Assembly: GCA_030604905.1 (NCBI GenBank)
Contig: JAUVVA010000011.1
Coordinates: 1-55,278 of the forward strand
Direction of reading: 5' to 3'
Length of the DNA: 55,278 nucleotides
Source: Verrucomicrobiota bacterium
GTDB lineage: Bacteria; Verrucomicrobiota; Verrucomicrobiia; Opitutales; Opitutaceae
Position numbers and translations under genes: made by a program. Of the stretch, positions 7,909 through 16,911 are shown piece after piece. The notes beneath the pieces were generated by a model that made no database searches, was not told the origin of the DNA, and saw nothing but the letters and a program-made list of their open reading frames with translations. Position 1 is the stretch's first letter, and every line of letters starts with the position of its first letter.

Positions 7909-8682
7909 TCAACCTTTCCGCGCCAACCCCGGCGCCTCGACCCGAAAACCCGCCGCGACCAGCGCCGCGCGCACCGCCCCCAGCAAACGCGGCGCCTCCG
8001 GTCCGTCGCCGTGCACGCAGAGCGTGCGCACGCGCCCGCCTCGCGCCAAGGCCAGCGCCTGCGCCACCGCCGCGCCCTCCTCATGCAACACCGCGCCCGG
8101 CTCGCCTCGCGGCACCAGGCTGCCGTCCGCCCGATACGCGCGGTCAATGAACCCCTCCGCGACAAACGAGATCCCCGCCGCCTCCGCCGCCTCTCGCAAG
8201 GCCCCCGCGGGCGGCCCGTAGATCGCCGCGCCCGGCGTCAGCGAGCGCAGGGAGCCCGCAAACAACAGCGCATGCTCCCGCTCGCGATTGAGGAAATGAT
8301 AGAGCGCCCCGTGCGGCTTGACGTAGCGAATCGGCAGCCCGACCGCATCGGCGTGCCGGCGCAGCGCCCAGATCTGCTCCGCGAGCAAAATCCCCAGATC
8401 CGCCAAGCCGATCTCCTGCTCGCGCCGCCCAAAATGCGCGCGATCCGCAAAGCCCGGGTGCGCCCCCAGCGCCACCCCGTGCCGCGCCGCGAGCGCGCAG
8501 GCCGCGGCCATCGTGGCCGCGTCGCCCGCGTGCGCCCCGCAGGCCACGTTGGCCGAGCTGATGCCCGCCGCAAACAGGGCCTCGTCCTGCGTGCCGCCCT
8601 CGCCGAGATCGGCGTTGAGATCGATCACGCGCCGCTCCTCGCCCGCCGCGCCGCCCGGGCCATCCGCGTCGTCCGCCTTCAT
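7909..8682 (-). CDS. pxpA: 5-oxoprolinase subunit A (LamB/YcsF family)
   Basis: A 257-residue subunit of the ATP-dependent 5-oxoprolinase PxpABC, which opens pyroglutamate to glutamate. The LamB/YcsF signature is clear: DLNADLGEG at the N-terminus, SSANVACGAHAGD, GAHPGFADRAHFGRR, VKPHGALY and VHGDGPEA. ATG 8682 is supported by an ATGA 4-base overlap with the stop of the upstream pxpBC fusion. The unit is therefore co-translated and the three subunit functions are encoded by two genes. Confidence 0.95.
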   Translation of the reverse strand: MKADDADGPGGAAGEERRVIDLNADLGEGGTQDEALFAAGISSANVACGAHAGDAATMAAACALAARHGVALGAHPGFADRAHFGRREQEIGLADLGILLAEQIWALRRHADAVGLPIRYVKPHGALYHFLNREREHALLFAGSLRSLTPGAAIYGPPAGALREAAEAAGISFVAEGFIDRAYRADGSLVPRGEPGAVLHEEGAAVAQALALARGGRVRTLCVHGDGPEAPRLLGAVRAALVAAGFRVEAPGLARKG

Positions 8683-10412
8683 CGCCACATGGTCAGCCCC
8701 ACGCGCAGCTTGTTCAGATCGGCCGCCACGCGCAGGCGCGCCTGCTGCGCCGCCGAGACGTCGATCAACTTGAACACGATCTCCGCCCCCGGCCGCGCCT
8801 GCGCCAGCCTCGGCAAATCGGCCGAGGCCACCTGCCCGAGTTGGGGATAGCCGCCGATTGTCTGCCCCTCCGACATCAGCACGATCGGCTGCCCGTCCGG
8901 CGGCAGCTGCACCGTGCCCGGCACCACCGGCCGCGACACCTGCTCGCCCGCGCCGCCCGGCAGCGCAAAAGCCTCGCCCATAAGGCGCACGCCCATGCGG
9001 TCCGACTTGGCGCTCAACTGGAAACGCCGCCCCTCCACCGCGCGCGCCCCGCCGCCCGGCCCGAAGCGCTTGAAAATCAGGTTCCAGTCGAGCCCAGGCA
9101 CGAGGCGCAGCTCCACCGTCTCCTTGCGCGTCGGCGCCGGCACCGGGGCCGCCAGGCGCCAACTCGCGCCCAGCCCCGCCACCTCGAGCGAACCCGCCCC
9201 GTGCGCCACGCGATCCCCGGCCGCCAGCGCCCGCCCGGCGAAGCCGCCGAAGCGCGCCCCCACCGCCGTGCCCGCGCCGCCCAGCAGACGCGGCACGCGC
9301 AGACCGCCCGCCACCGCGATGTAGAGCCGCGCCCCGCGCGTCAGCGCCGAGCAATCCACCACCTCGCCCGCCCGCACCGGCACCGGACGCCCCGGCGGCA
9401 GGGCCGGCGTCTCCGCCCCCACCGCCGCGATCACCGTCGCGCGGCCAAAGCGCAGGATCGGCCCCACGTAGGTGCACTCGAAAAGCGGCGCCTCGGGCGG
9501 GTTGCCCACCGCCAGATTCGCCACCGCCGCCGCCCAGGGATCGAGCGCGCCGCCCAGCCCCACGCCCAAGGCCGCGAAGCCGCGCCGCCCGAGGTCCTGC
9601 ACCGTGGTCAGCGTGCCCGCCTTCACGATCTCCACCGCCGCCTCCGCCGCCCGCGGACGCGCCGCGGCCTCGTTCACCGGCCCGGCCCCCGCGCCCGCCG
9701 CCACCACGGGGACGACCGCCGCCTCGAGCTCGAGGCGCTCGACCTCACGAAAGCTCACCCGGTCGCCCGCCGCGAGGAGCGCCGGCCCCTCCATCCGCTC
9801 GGGGTTAAACAAGTCCAGCCCCGTGCGCCCGATGATCTGCCAGCCGCCCGGCGTCTCGCGCGGATACACGCCCGTCTGCTCGCCGCCGATGCCCACCGAG
9901 CCCGCCGGCACGCGCAGGCGCGGGCTCGCCCGCCGCGGCATGGCGAGCTTGGACGGCAGGCCGACCAGATAGGGAAAACCCGGGCTAAAGCCGATCGCCG
10001 CCACGTGGTAGCTCGCGCCCGCGTGCAGTTTCACCACCTCCTCCGCGGAGAGCTTGGCGTGCTTGGCCAGCGCCTCGAGGTCGGGCCCGTGCTCGCCTCC
10101 ATAAACCACCGGCAGCACGTGCTCGCGCGGCTTGCGCGCGGCCCGCGGCGCGCTCGCCGCCTTGCCCGAGATGTGCCGCTCCAGCCACTCGCCCACCACC
10201 CGCCAGGGCAGCTCGCCATGCGAGGCCCGCACCCGCTCCGGCTCATAAACCACCCCCACGCTGCCGTAGGCCGGCACGATCTCCGTCACGCCCTCGAGCC
10301 GATCCGCCGCCAACCCGGCCGCAAACGCCCGCACCCTGGTCAACAGCGCCGCGTCCGGTTCTCCCGGGAAGGTAACCAGATAAGCCGTGTCGCCCATCGT
10401 GTGGAGATTCAT
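8679..10412 (-). CDS. Fused 5-oxoprolinase subunits B and C (KipI-KipA type)
   Basis: A 577-residue fusion. Residues about 1-215 are PxpB/KipI: MGDTAYLVTF near the start, AIGFSPGFPYLVGLP, then RLRVPAGSVGIGG and GGWQIIGRTGLDLF. An Ala/Pro-rich linker at about 240-265 leads to PxpC/KipA (about 268-577), with VKAGTLTTVQDLGRRGF, LDPWAAAVANLAVGN, LYIAVAGGLRVP, the SDRMGVRL segment and PVVPGTVQLPPDGQPIVLM. Together with PxpA it cleaves 5-oxoproline using ATP. ATG 10412 is chosen because the KipI homology begins there; an upstream in-frame ATG at 10484 adds 24 residues of poor quality. No Shine-Dalgarno sequence is seen. Confidence 0.93.
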   Translation of the reverse strand: MNLHTMGDTAYLVTFPGEPDAALLTRVRAFAAGLAADRLEGVTEIVPAYGSVGVVYEPERVRASHGELPWRVVGEWLERHISGKAASAPRAARKPREHVLPVVYGGEHGPDLEALAKHAKLSAEEVVKLHAGASYHVAAIGFSPGFPYLVGLPSKLAMPRRASPRLRVPAGSVGIGGEQTGVYPRETPGGWQIIGRTGLDLFNPERMEGPALLAAGDRVSFREVERLELEAAVVPVVAAGAGAGPVNEAAARPRAAEAAVEIVKAGTLTTVQDLGRRGFAALGVGLGGALDPWAAAVANLAVGNPPEAPLFECTYVGPILRFGRATVIAAVGAETPALPPGRPVPVRAGEVVDCSALTRGARLYIAVAGGLRVPRLLGGAGTAVGARFGGFAGRALAAGDRVAHGAGSLEVAGLGASWRLAAPVPAPTRKETVELRLVPGLDWNLIFKRFGPGGGARAVEGRRFQLSAKSDRMGVRLMGEAFALPGGAGEQVSRPVVPGTVQLPPDGQPIVLMSEGQTIGGYPQLGQVASADLPRLAQARPGAEIVFKLIDVSAAQQARLRVAADLNKLRVGLTMWR

Positions 10413-10543
10413 GGCGGCACCCTGCGTCAGCCCCGCGTAGGGCACAAGCACGGCCCGCTTATTACAACGGCGAGCTTTCCTCATAACCGGCCGGAATGGG
10501 TTGCTCTCGGGCTCCGCGCGGGCGACACCTTGCATTTTCTGCC

Positions 10544-11293
10544 ATGCCGACCCGTGTGTTTCCCGCAGTCCTAGTCATTCTTTGCGCCCTCAGCCTCAGC
10601 GCCTGCCGGCGGGAAGAGACCCGCACCTACACGGTGCCCAAGTCCGCCGAGTCCACCCCGCCTCCCGCCGCCCCCGCCACGCCTCCGCCCGCCGTCGCCG
10701 GCGGCGGCATGCCCGCCCTCCCCCCCGGCCACCCCACCACGATGCCGGGAGCCGACGCCGACGCGATGATGCGCAACACCCCCGTCAACGTCGCCACCGG
10801 CCCCGCCCTCACCTGGACCGCCCCGGCCGGCTGGGTGGTCGGCGCCGAGCGCCCCATGCGCCGCGGCACCCTCACCATCCCCGGCGACGGCCCCGCGGGC
10901 GACGCCGAGCTCGCCATCACCGCCTTCCCCGGCGACGTCGGCGGCAACCTCGCCAACGTCAACCGCTGGCGCCAGCAGCTCGGCCTCGGCCCCATCGGCC
11001 CCGCCGAGCTCCGCACCGCCCTCCAACACCTCCACGTCGGCCCCCTCCACATCGACGTCGTCGAGCTCGTCGGCCCCGCCAACCCGCCCTCCGCCCCCAC
11101 CCGCGTGCTCGGCGCCATCGTGCCCCACGCCGGCTCCACCTGGTTCTTCAAACTCACCGGCCCCGACGCCCTCGTCGCCCGCGAGCGCGCCGCCTTCATG
11201 GGCCTCGTCCGTAGCATCCGCGCCGCCGAGCAGCCCGCCCCCACCACGGCCGCTCCCGCGCCCGCCCCGGTCTCCGCGCCCCCCGCCTACTAA
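10544..11293 (+). CDS. Predicted lipoprotein of unknown function
   Basis: A 249-residue predicted lipoprotein with hydrophobic leader VFPAVLVILCALSLSAC and lipobox LSAC (C21). A Pro/Ala-rich spacer (about 38-75) leads to a globular domain (about 90-225) beginning LTWTAPAGWVVGAERPMRRG and containing AELAITAFPGDVGGNLANVNRW. This resembles conserved verrucomicrobial and planctomycete proteins of unknown function. The tail is again Ala/Pro-rich. The gene lies just upstream of resB and ccsA on the same strand with a 76-base gap, so it may accompany cytochrome c maturation; that link is only positional. Confidence 0.75.
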   Translation: MPTRVFPAVLVILCALSLSACRREETRTYTVPKSAESTPPPAAPATPPPAVAGGGMPALPPGHPTTMPGADADAMMRNTPVNVATGPALTWTAPAGWVVGAERPMRRGTLTIPGDGPAGDAELAITAFPGDVGGNLANVNRWRQQLGLGPIGPAELRTALQHLHVGPLHIDVVELVGPANPPSAPTRVLGAIVPHAGSTWFFKLTGPDALVARERAAFMGLVRSIRAAEQPAPTTAAPAPAPVSAPPAY

Positions 11294-11369
11294 GCCCGCC
11301 CGCCCAGCCCACGCTCGCTGCTCCACGCTCTCCGCCACCGCCCGTCCGCTCCGTCCGCTCCCTGCTCCC

Positions 11370-13043
11370 ATGCGCGAACTCTACCGCGAATTCGTTAAGT
11401 TCTTTGTCTCGCTCAAGCTCACTGTCGCGCTCCTCGCGCTCTCGGCGCTCCTGGTCTTCCTCGCCACCATCGACCAGGTGCACCTCGGCATTTGGGCGGT
11501 GCAGGAAAAATGGTTCAAGAGCCTCATCGTCCTCCAGGACATCAAGGGCATCCCGGTGCCCATCTTCCCGGGCGGCTACTTCATCGGCGCGCTCCTGCTC
11601 ATCAACCTCGTCGCGGCCCACGCCAAGCGCTTCGCCATGACGTGGAAAAAGGCCGGCATCCAGCTCGTCCACTTCGGCCTCATCCTGCTCCTCGTCGGCG
11701 AGTTCTTCACCGGCCTCTTCCAAGAGGAATACCAGATGCGCCTCGATGAGGGCGAAACGAAGAACTACTCCGAAAGCTGGCGCTTCAACGAACTCGCCAT
11801 CGTCGACGTCACCTCGCCCGACGTGGACGTGGTCACCGTCGTCCCCGAGAAGCGCCTCGCCCGCCTCGATCGCCCCATCACCGGCGCCTCCCTTCCCTTC
11901 CAGATCGTCCCGCGCCTCTACTTCCCCAACGCCACCCTCGGCATGGTCGGCGACAACCCGCCCAACCTTCGCACCGTCGCCCACGGCGCCGACCGCGGCC
12001 TCGGCCCCCGCCTCCTCCTCGCCCCGCTCCCCGTCACCTACGAGCACAACAAGCGCAACCTGCCCGCCGCCGCCGTCGAGCTCATCGGCGCCGAGGGCAG
12101 CATCGGCACCTTCCTCCTCTCGCCCATGCTCGTGGAGCCCGAACGCTTCACCTACGCCGGCCGCGAGTGGTCGCTCGCGATCCGCTTCGAGCGCGAATAC
12201 AAACCCTACTCCATCACGCTGCTCGAGTTCACCCACGATCGCTACCCCGGCACCGAGATCCCGAAAAACTTCTCCAGCCGCATCCGCCTCACCACGCCCG
12301 ACCGCGTCACCGACCGCGAGGTGTTGATCTTCATGAACAACCCCCTCCGGCACGACGGCATGACCTTCTACCAGGCGGGCTTCGACAACAACGACCGCAC
12401 CTCCATCCTCCAGGTCGTCCGCAACCCCTCCTGGGTCATCCCCTACCTCCGCTGCCTGCTCATGTCGGTCGGCCTCTACTGGCAGTTCGGCTGGCACCTC
12501 GCCCTCTTCACCGCCGGCCGCGGCGCCAAGGGCAAATCGCGCACCCCGAGCCCGGCCCTCGCCTCCGCCGCCACCGGCGCCGCACCCGCGCCCGACGCGT
12601 CCGCCGCCTCGGTGCCCGCCGCCCCCGCGCCCGCCGCGGGCGGCCTCGAGACCGCCCCCGGCGCGATCATCGCCGCCGGCCTCGTCATCTCCCTGCGCAT
12701 CTTCGCCGCCGTGATCGGCCTCTGGATCACCGCCGGAGCCGACGGCACGCCCGCCGCCGTGGGCTTGAGCGTGCTCGTGATGGAGTTCCTCGTCTGCGCC
12801 GCGCTCTATCTCGGCCTGGCCAAACGCTCGCTCTGGACCACGCCGCTGATCAGCGCCTACGCGTGGCTCTCCCTGCTCATCCTCGCCGGCGTCTTCGCCT
12901 ACGGCTTCATGAGTGAGGACATCTATGACGCCATCCTGCGCTGGGTCGTCATCGGCCTGCACGCCGTCACCGCCGCCGCCCTCCTCGGCCTCGCCCGCTC
13001 CTTCCGCCGGCCCGAGGTCGCCGCCTGGTTCGCCCGCCGCTGA
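11370..13043 (+). CDS. resB: Cytochrome c biogenesis protein ResB with extra C-terminal membrane domain
   Basis: A 557-residue membrane protein of cytochrome c maturation system II; with CcsA it delivers haem to apocytochromes outside the membrane. The ResB region spans about 1-385: helices near 12-32, 68-85 and 92-115, a large extracytoplasmic domain with SWRFNELAIVDVTSP, and the hallmark MNNPLRHDGMTFYQAGFD before the last helix. An Ala/Pro-rich linker (about 388-428) joins an unusual C-terminal domain with four predicted helices (about 432-450, 465-485, 492-512, 525-545). Classical ResB ends before this. The gene is followed by ccsA after 56 bases. Confidence 0.88.
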   Translation: MRELYREFVKFFVSLKLTVALLALSALLVFLATIDQVHLGIWAVQEKWFKSLIVLQDIKGIPVPIFPGGYFIGALLLINLVAAHAKRFAMTWKKAGIQLVHFGLILLLVGEFFTGLFQEEYQMRLDEGETKNYSESWRFNELAIVDVTSPDVDVVTVVPEKRLARLDRPITGASLPFQIVPRLYFPNATLGMVGDNPPNLRTVAHGADRGLGPRLLLAPLPVTYEHNKRNLPAAAVELIGAEGSIGTFLLSPMLVEPERFTYAGREWSLAIRFEREYKPYSITLLEFTHDRYPGTEIPKNFSSRIRLTTPDRVTDREVLIFMNNPLRHDGMTFYQAGFDNNDRTSILQVVRNPSWVIPYLRCLLMSVGLYWQFGWHLALFTAGRGAKGKSRTPSPALASAATGAAPAPDASAASVPAAPAPAAGGLETAPGAIIAAGLVISLRIFAAVIGLWITAGADGTPAAVGLSVLVMEFLVCAALYLGLAKRSLWTTPLISAYAWLSLLILAGVFAYGFMSEDIYDAILRWVVIGLHAVTAAALLGLARSFRRPEVAAWFARR

Positions 13044-13099
13044 GCCGGCCCCGCCACGCCTCCCGCGCCACGCTCTCCTCCTCCCTTCCCGCCCTTCCG

Positions 13100-14974
13100 A
13101 TGCTCAAGCGTCTCGTCCCCCTCCTCGTCCTCCTCCTCGGCGTCGCCTATCTCGGCTCCACGCTCCGCCTGCCCTCGGTGCCCGAGGGCGAGCCCGACCA
13201 CTACGCCTTCGGCAACCTGCCCGTGCTCGTCGGCGGTCGTATCAAGCCCTTGGATACAGTCGCCCGCACCACCCTCCTCCAGTTCCAGGGCCGTCAGTTC
13301 GTGCGCGACGCGGAGGGCAATCGCCTCGCGCCCTCCGCCTGGCTCGCCGACGTGCTCCTCCACGACCGCCGCGCCCACGAGCACCAGGTCTTCGAGATCG
13401 TCCACCCCGACCTGCTCGCCCTCCTCAAGCTCACCGAGGCCCAGGGCGCCGGCAAAAAACGCTTCTCCTACAACCAGCTCTTCCCCGGCCTCGAGGAGCT
13501 CGAGCGCCAGGCCGCCATCGCCCAGCCCATCGACCCGCAGCGCCGCACCCCCTTCCAGCGCGCCGTCAGCGCCCTGCGCGACAACGTCGGCCTCTACGTC
13601 CGCATCCAGGCCTCCTTCGTGCCCCCCCAGCTCGATTCTCCCCTCGACGAGCTGCGCGACTTCCAGAGCGATCTCGTCGCCGGCGTCGCCGCCGTGCGCC
13701 TCCGCCAGCAGGGCCAGCCCCACAACAAGGCCCTCGCCAACCGCGTCATGAGCCTCGCCTCGCGCTTCGATTTCATGGCGCGCAACGCCTACCTCTTCCC
13801 CATCCCCCCCGCCGAGGACAACCCCGACGACACCGCCTGGCGCAAGACCGGCACCGTCCTGCTCGAGACCTTCGCCACCGGCGAGATCGAGCCCCACGCC
13901 CTCAGCTACGCCGGCCTCGCCTACGCCTGGCGCGAGGGCAAGGCGGAGGAGTTCAACACCATCCTCGGCTACCTCCGCCCCGAGATCGAGAACCGCTTCG
14001 CCGACCAGATGGCCAAGGTCGACGGCGAGACCCGCTTCAAGGCCGCCGCGCCCTTCTACTCCGGCATGGTGATCTTCGTCGCCACCCTCCTCCTCGCCGT
14101 CTTCTCCTGGCTGCGCTGGCCCGAGACCCTCGGCCGCTCCGCCTACTACCTGCTCGCCCTCGGCTTCGTGCTCATGAGCGCCGGCATCCTCACCCGCATG
14201 TGGCTGGAGGGCCGCCCGCCGGTCACCAACCTCTACTCCTCCGCCCTCTTCGTCGCCTGGGGCTCGGTCGCCCTCTGCCTCATCCTGGAGAAGATCTACC
14301 CGCGCGGCCTCGCCAGCGCCGTCGGTGGCATCATCGGCTTCTCCGGCCTCATCATCGCCCACCACCTCTCGCTCAGCGGCGACACCCTCGAGATGATGCG
14401 CGCCGTGCTCGACTCCAACTTCTGGTTGGCCACGCACGTCGTCGTGATCACGGTCGGCTACAGCGCCACCTACCTCGCCGGCTTCCTCGCCGCCCTCTAC
14501 ATCCTTCGCGGCGTCTTCACCAAGGGGCTCGACCCCGAGACCGGCGCGGCCATCGAGCGCATGGTCTACGGCACGATCTGCTTCGCCACCCTCTTCAGCC
14601 TCGTGGGCACCATCCTCGGCGGCATCTGGGCCGACCAGTCCTGGGGCCGCTTCTGGGGCTGGGACCCGAAGGAAAACGGCGCCCTCATCATCGTGCTCTG
14701 GAACGCCCTCATCCTCCACGTGCGCTGGGGCAAGCTCGCCGGCATCCGCGCCTTCATGGCCCTCGCCATCTTTGGCAACATCGTCACGAGCTGGAGCTGG
14801 TTTGGCACCAACCTGCTCGGCGTGGGCCTGCATAGCTACGGCTTCACCGACCGCGGCTTCTGGGCGCTGGTCTTCTTCGCCCTGAGCCAGCTCCTCATCA
14901 TCGGCCTCGCCGTCCTCCCCGGCATCCCCTGGCGCAGCGGCGGCTCCCCCGCCCCCCGTCCCGCCACCCCGTAA
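13100..14974 (+). CDS. ccsA: Cytochrome c biogenesis protein CcsA/ResC with N-terminal extracytoplasmic domain
   Basis: A 624-residue partner of ResB. One N-terminal helix (about 3-20) is followed by a roughly 290-residue extracytoplasmic domain starting LPVLVGGRIKPLDTVARTTL, an arrangement known in Bacteroidota and Planctomycetota fusions. The haem-handling core follows at about 320-610: VTNLYSSALFVAW, the conserved His in WLATHVVVITVGY, the WWD-type motif SWGRFWGWDPKENGALI, and a late His in VGLHSYGF. The gene sits 56 bases after resB and is presumably in one operon with it. It converges on trmO with only 16 bases between. Confidence 0.94.
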   Translation: MLKRLVPLLVLLLGVAYLGSTLRLPSVPEGEPDHYAFGNLPVLVGGRIKPLDTVARTTLLQFQGRQFVRDAEGNRLAPSAWLADVLLHDRRAHEHQVFEIVHPDLLALLKLTEAQGAGKKRFSYNQLFPGLEELERQAAIAQPIDPQRRTPFQRAVSALRDNVGLYVRIQASFVPPQLDSPLDELRDFQSDLVAGVAAVRLRQQGQPHNKALANRVMSLASRFDFMARNAYLFPIPPAEDNPDDTAWRKTGTVLLETFATGEIEPHALSYAGLAYAWREGKAEEFNTILGYLRPEIENRFADQMAKVDGETRFKAAAPFYSGMVIFVATLLLAVFSWLRWPETLGRSAYYLLALGFVLMSAGILTRMWLEGRPPVTNLYSSALFVAWGSVALCLILEKIYPRGLASAVGGIIGFSGLIIAHHLSLSGDTLEMMRAVLDSNFWLATHVVVITVGYSATYLAGFLAALYILRGVFTKGLDPETGAAIERMVYGTICFATLFSLVGTILGGIWADQSWGRFWGWDPKENGALIIVLWNALILHVRWGKLAGIRAFMALAIFGNIVTSWSWFGTNLLGVGLHSYGFTDRGFWALVFFALSQLLIIGLAVLPGIPWRSGGSPAPRPATP

Positions 14975-14990
14975 CTCGTCGAGCCCGGCC

Positions 14991-15701
14991 CTAGCCGGCC
15001 TCCGCCGGCCGGGCCTCGACCAGCTCCACCGCCTCGCCGACCCGACGCCAGCGCAGGTTCCAGCCCGCGACCTTCATCCCGTAGACGCGCCCCTCGTCCG
15101 CCGCCTGGTAGGCCGGCTGCAAATCCAGCGCGAGCAGCTGCCGCGCGAGCCGTAGCACGTCCGCCGGCAGCGCCGCCTCGATCTCGGGCGGCACGAGGAT
15201 CCGGCTCTCGTCGCGCCCGCTCGGCGCCGCCGCCGCCCAGTCCGCCCGCGCCTCGGGCTTCGCCTCGCACCAAGGCAGATAGGGCTTCACGTCATACACC
15301 GGCGTGCCGTCCACGCAGTCGATGCCCTCCACCCGCAGCACGCCGGCCCCGATCTCCAGCAGCCGCACGAGCGAGAGCCCGAGCCCGTTGGGCCGCAAAG
15401 GTGCGCGCGAGGCGAAGACCCCCACCCGCTCGTTGCCGCCCAGCCGCGGCGGACGGACCGTCGCCGCTCCGTCCCAAGGCGGGTTCTTGTGAAACCCGGT
15501 CAGCAGCCAGACATGCGAAAAGGCCTCCAACCCGCGGACAAAATCCGGCGCGGCAAAGGCGGGCAAAAACTCCACCCGCCCCTCCGCCGCCGGCACGAGG
15601 CCCGATTGCCGCGGCACGCCAAACTTCTCGCCGAAGGGCGTGCGCAGGATCGCGACGGGCTGGAGCAGATGCGGGCCGGGAGTGTTCAAAGCGGCCCCCA
15701 C
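14991..15701 (-). CDS. trmO: tRNA (N6-threonylcarbamoyladenosine(37)-N6)-methyltransferase TrmO
   Basis: A 236-residue SAM-dependent methyltransferase with the TsaA/TrmO beta-barrel; it methylates t6A37 in threonine tRNAs. Marks are PVAILRTPFGEKFGVPRQ near the start, LEAFSHVWLLTGFH, FASRAPLRPNGLGLSLVRL and the DCVDGTPVYDVKPYLPWCE motif. The likely start is GTG 15701: no in-frame ATG exists near the N-terminus and homology begins soon after it. The C-terminal region, including LVPPEIEAALPADVLRL, matches the family's extension. Confidence 0.93.
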   Translation of the reverse strand: MGAALNTPGPHLLQPVAILRTPFGEKFGVPRQSGLVPAAEGRVEFLPAFAAPDFVRGLEAFSHVWLLTGFHKNPPWDGAATVRPPRLGGNERVGVFASRAPLRPNGLGLSLVRLLEIGAGVLRVEGIDCVDGTPVYDVKPYLPWCEAKPEARADWAAAAPSGRDESRILVPPEIEAALPADVLRLARQLLALDLQPAYQAADEGRVYGMKVAGWNLRWRRVGEAVELVEARPAEAG

Positions 15702-15775
15702 AGCGCGCCCGCCCGGCCCCGCCCGTCAAGGCGGGATTGCCTCGCGCCCGGGCCCCGCCTTCATCCCTCCCGTCC

Positions 15776-16192
15776 ATGAGCACCCAATACTGGATGGTGA
15801 AGACCGAGCCCGAGGCCTACGCGTGGAGCGATTTTGAGCGCGACAAAAAGACCGTCTGGGACGGCGTGCGAAATTTCCAGGCCCGCAACCACCTCCGCGC
15901 GATGAAACGCGGCGACCGCGTGCTCTTCTACGCCAGCGTGACCACCAAGGCCGTGCTCGGCACCGCCACCGTCACCAAGGAGCACTTCCCCGACCCCAAG
16001 GCCGAGGAGGGCGACTGGTCCGCGGTCGAGCTGACGATCGGCGAGGCCTTCGCGCGCCCCGTCGAGCTCGCCACGATCAAGGCCGAGCCCCGCCTCGCCG
16101 AGATCCCCCTCCTGCGCCAGAGCCGGCTCTCCGTCATGCCCCTGGGCAAAGCCCACTTCGACCTGCTCGTGAAGCTGGGCGGCAAAGCCTAG
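15776..16192 (+). CDS. EVE domain protein
   Basis: A 138-residue single-domain EVE protein of the thymocyte nuclear protein 1 class (PUA-like fold). Marks are YWMVKTEPEAYAWSDFERDK, WDGVRNFQARNHLRAMKRGD, VLFYAS and the C-terminal LLRQSRLSVMPL segment. EVE domains bind modified bases in DNA or RNA; the substrate here is unknown. ATG 15776 starts the conserved region exactly. The gene ends 6 bases from the convergent DUF1508 gene. It is divergent from trmO, another nucleic-acid modification gene. Confidence 0.92.
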   Translation: MSTQYWMVKTEPEAYAWSDFERDKKTVWDGVRNFQARNHLRAMKRGDRVLFYASVTTKAVLGTATVTKEHFPDPKAEEGDWSAVELTIGEAFARPVELATIKAEPRLAEIPLLRQSRLSVMPLGKAHFDLLVKLGGKA

Positions 16193-16198
16193 CCGGCC

Positions 16199-16525
16199 TC
16201 AGCTCCAATCCCGCACCTCGATCGTCGCGCAGTGTTTGCGCGCCGCCTGCATCGCCTTCCACGCCGCGTTCTCCGAAGGGAAAAACTCGCTGCGCCCGAG
16301 CACCTCGTCGCGTCCCGCCTTGAGCACGAAGAACGGGCTGCCCGTCACCGCCCGCTTCAGCTCGAAGCCCTGCTCCCTCGCCCCGTGCACCCGCGCCGCC
16401 TCGATGGCCGCCAGCGCCGCCGCCTTCTTGGGAAAAGGACCGCTGATCAACAGCAGCTCATGCTGCTCCCCCTTGAGATTCACGATGTATTTGCCGTCCA
16501 CCGACCGCTTCAATTCGTAGGGCAT
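16199..16525 (-). CDS. Tandem DUF1508 (YegP-type) protein
   Basis: A 108-residue cytosolic protein made of two DUF1508 repeats, about 3-50 and 55-104. Each starts with a Y/F-x-L-K-R segment (YELKRSVDGKYIVNLKG; FELKRAVTGSPFFVLKAG), followed by a Ser/Pro turn and an Ala-rich helix (KKAAALAAIEAARVHG; ENAAWKAMQAARKH). The family is widespread in bacteria and its function is not established. ATG 16525 is chosen because repeat 1 begins there; upstream codons are Arg-rich and unlike the family. Confidence 0.82.
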   Translation of the reverse strand: MPYELKRSVDGKYIVNLKGEQHELLLISGPFPKKAAALAAIEAARVHGAREQGFELKRAVTGSPFFVLKAGRDEVLGRSEFFPSENAAWKAMQAARKHCATIEVRDWS

Positions 16526-16911
16526 GCCTGCGAGCAACCGCTCCGCCGCCGCCCGCGCAAGCCCCCTGCGCTCCCCCTGCCCGCTTTTACCGCGCCGGAA
16601 CAAATCCGTATTCGTAAACCCCCTACGAACAAAATCCTAAGTGCCGGAGCTCCCTGCCTTTTCGTCGGAAAATCGAGCCACCCACACCCACTGGGCAAAG
16701 CCCCTCAATCCCCCCGCCCATTCATCCCCCATCCGCTTCGTCGTCCGCCATCCCCCACCCGCCCTCCGTCCTCCGTCACCGGACCTCCCCATCCCCCATC
16801 CGTCATCCGTCATCCGTCGTCCGTCATTCGTCATTCGTCATTCCGCGGCGGCGGCCGCCGCCGCCATTCCCGTTCGACATTCGCCCTCCATCTCTCGTCA
16901 TTGCCGTTCGA
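16526..16911. repeat. Gene-free stretch with heptanucleotide tandem repeat
   Basis: The 386 bases between the divergent DUF1508 and dus genes hold no credible gene. At 16801-16842 six tandem heptamers occur: CGTCATC twice, CGTCGTC once, CGTCATT three times, preceded by degenerate C-rich copies from about 16741. A GC-only palindrome-like run (CGGCGGCGGCCGCCGCCG) follows at about 16845. Similar short sequence reappears at 51497 (GGTCATTCGTCATTTCGCGC). Promoters for both flanking genes presumably lie here but none could be assigned. Confidence 0.65.

Noticed and set aside
12923..14833. A 636-codon antisense frame over ccsA
   Set aside because: The sense strand encodes CcsA with its WWD-type motif; the antisense product is Glu/Gly/Val-rich noise.
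16801..16842. CRISPR array
   Set aside because: The repeats are contiguous heptamers without spacers, and no cas gene is nearby.
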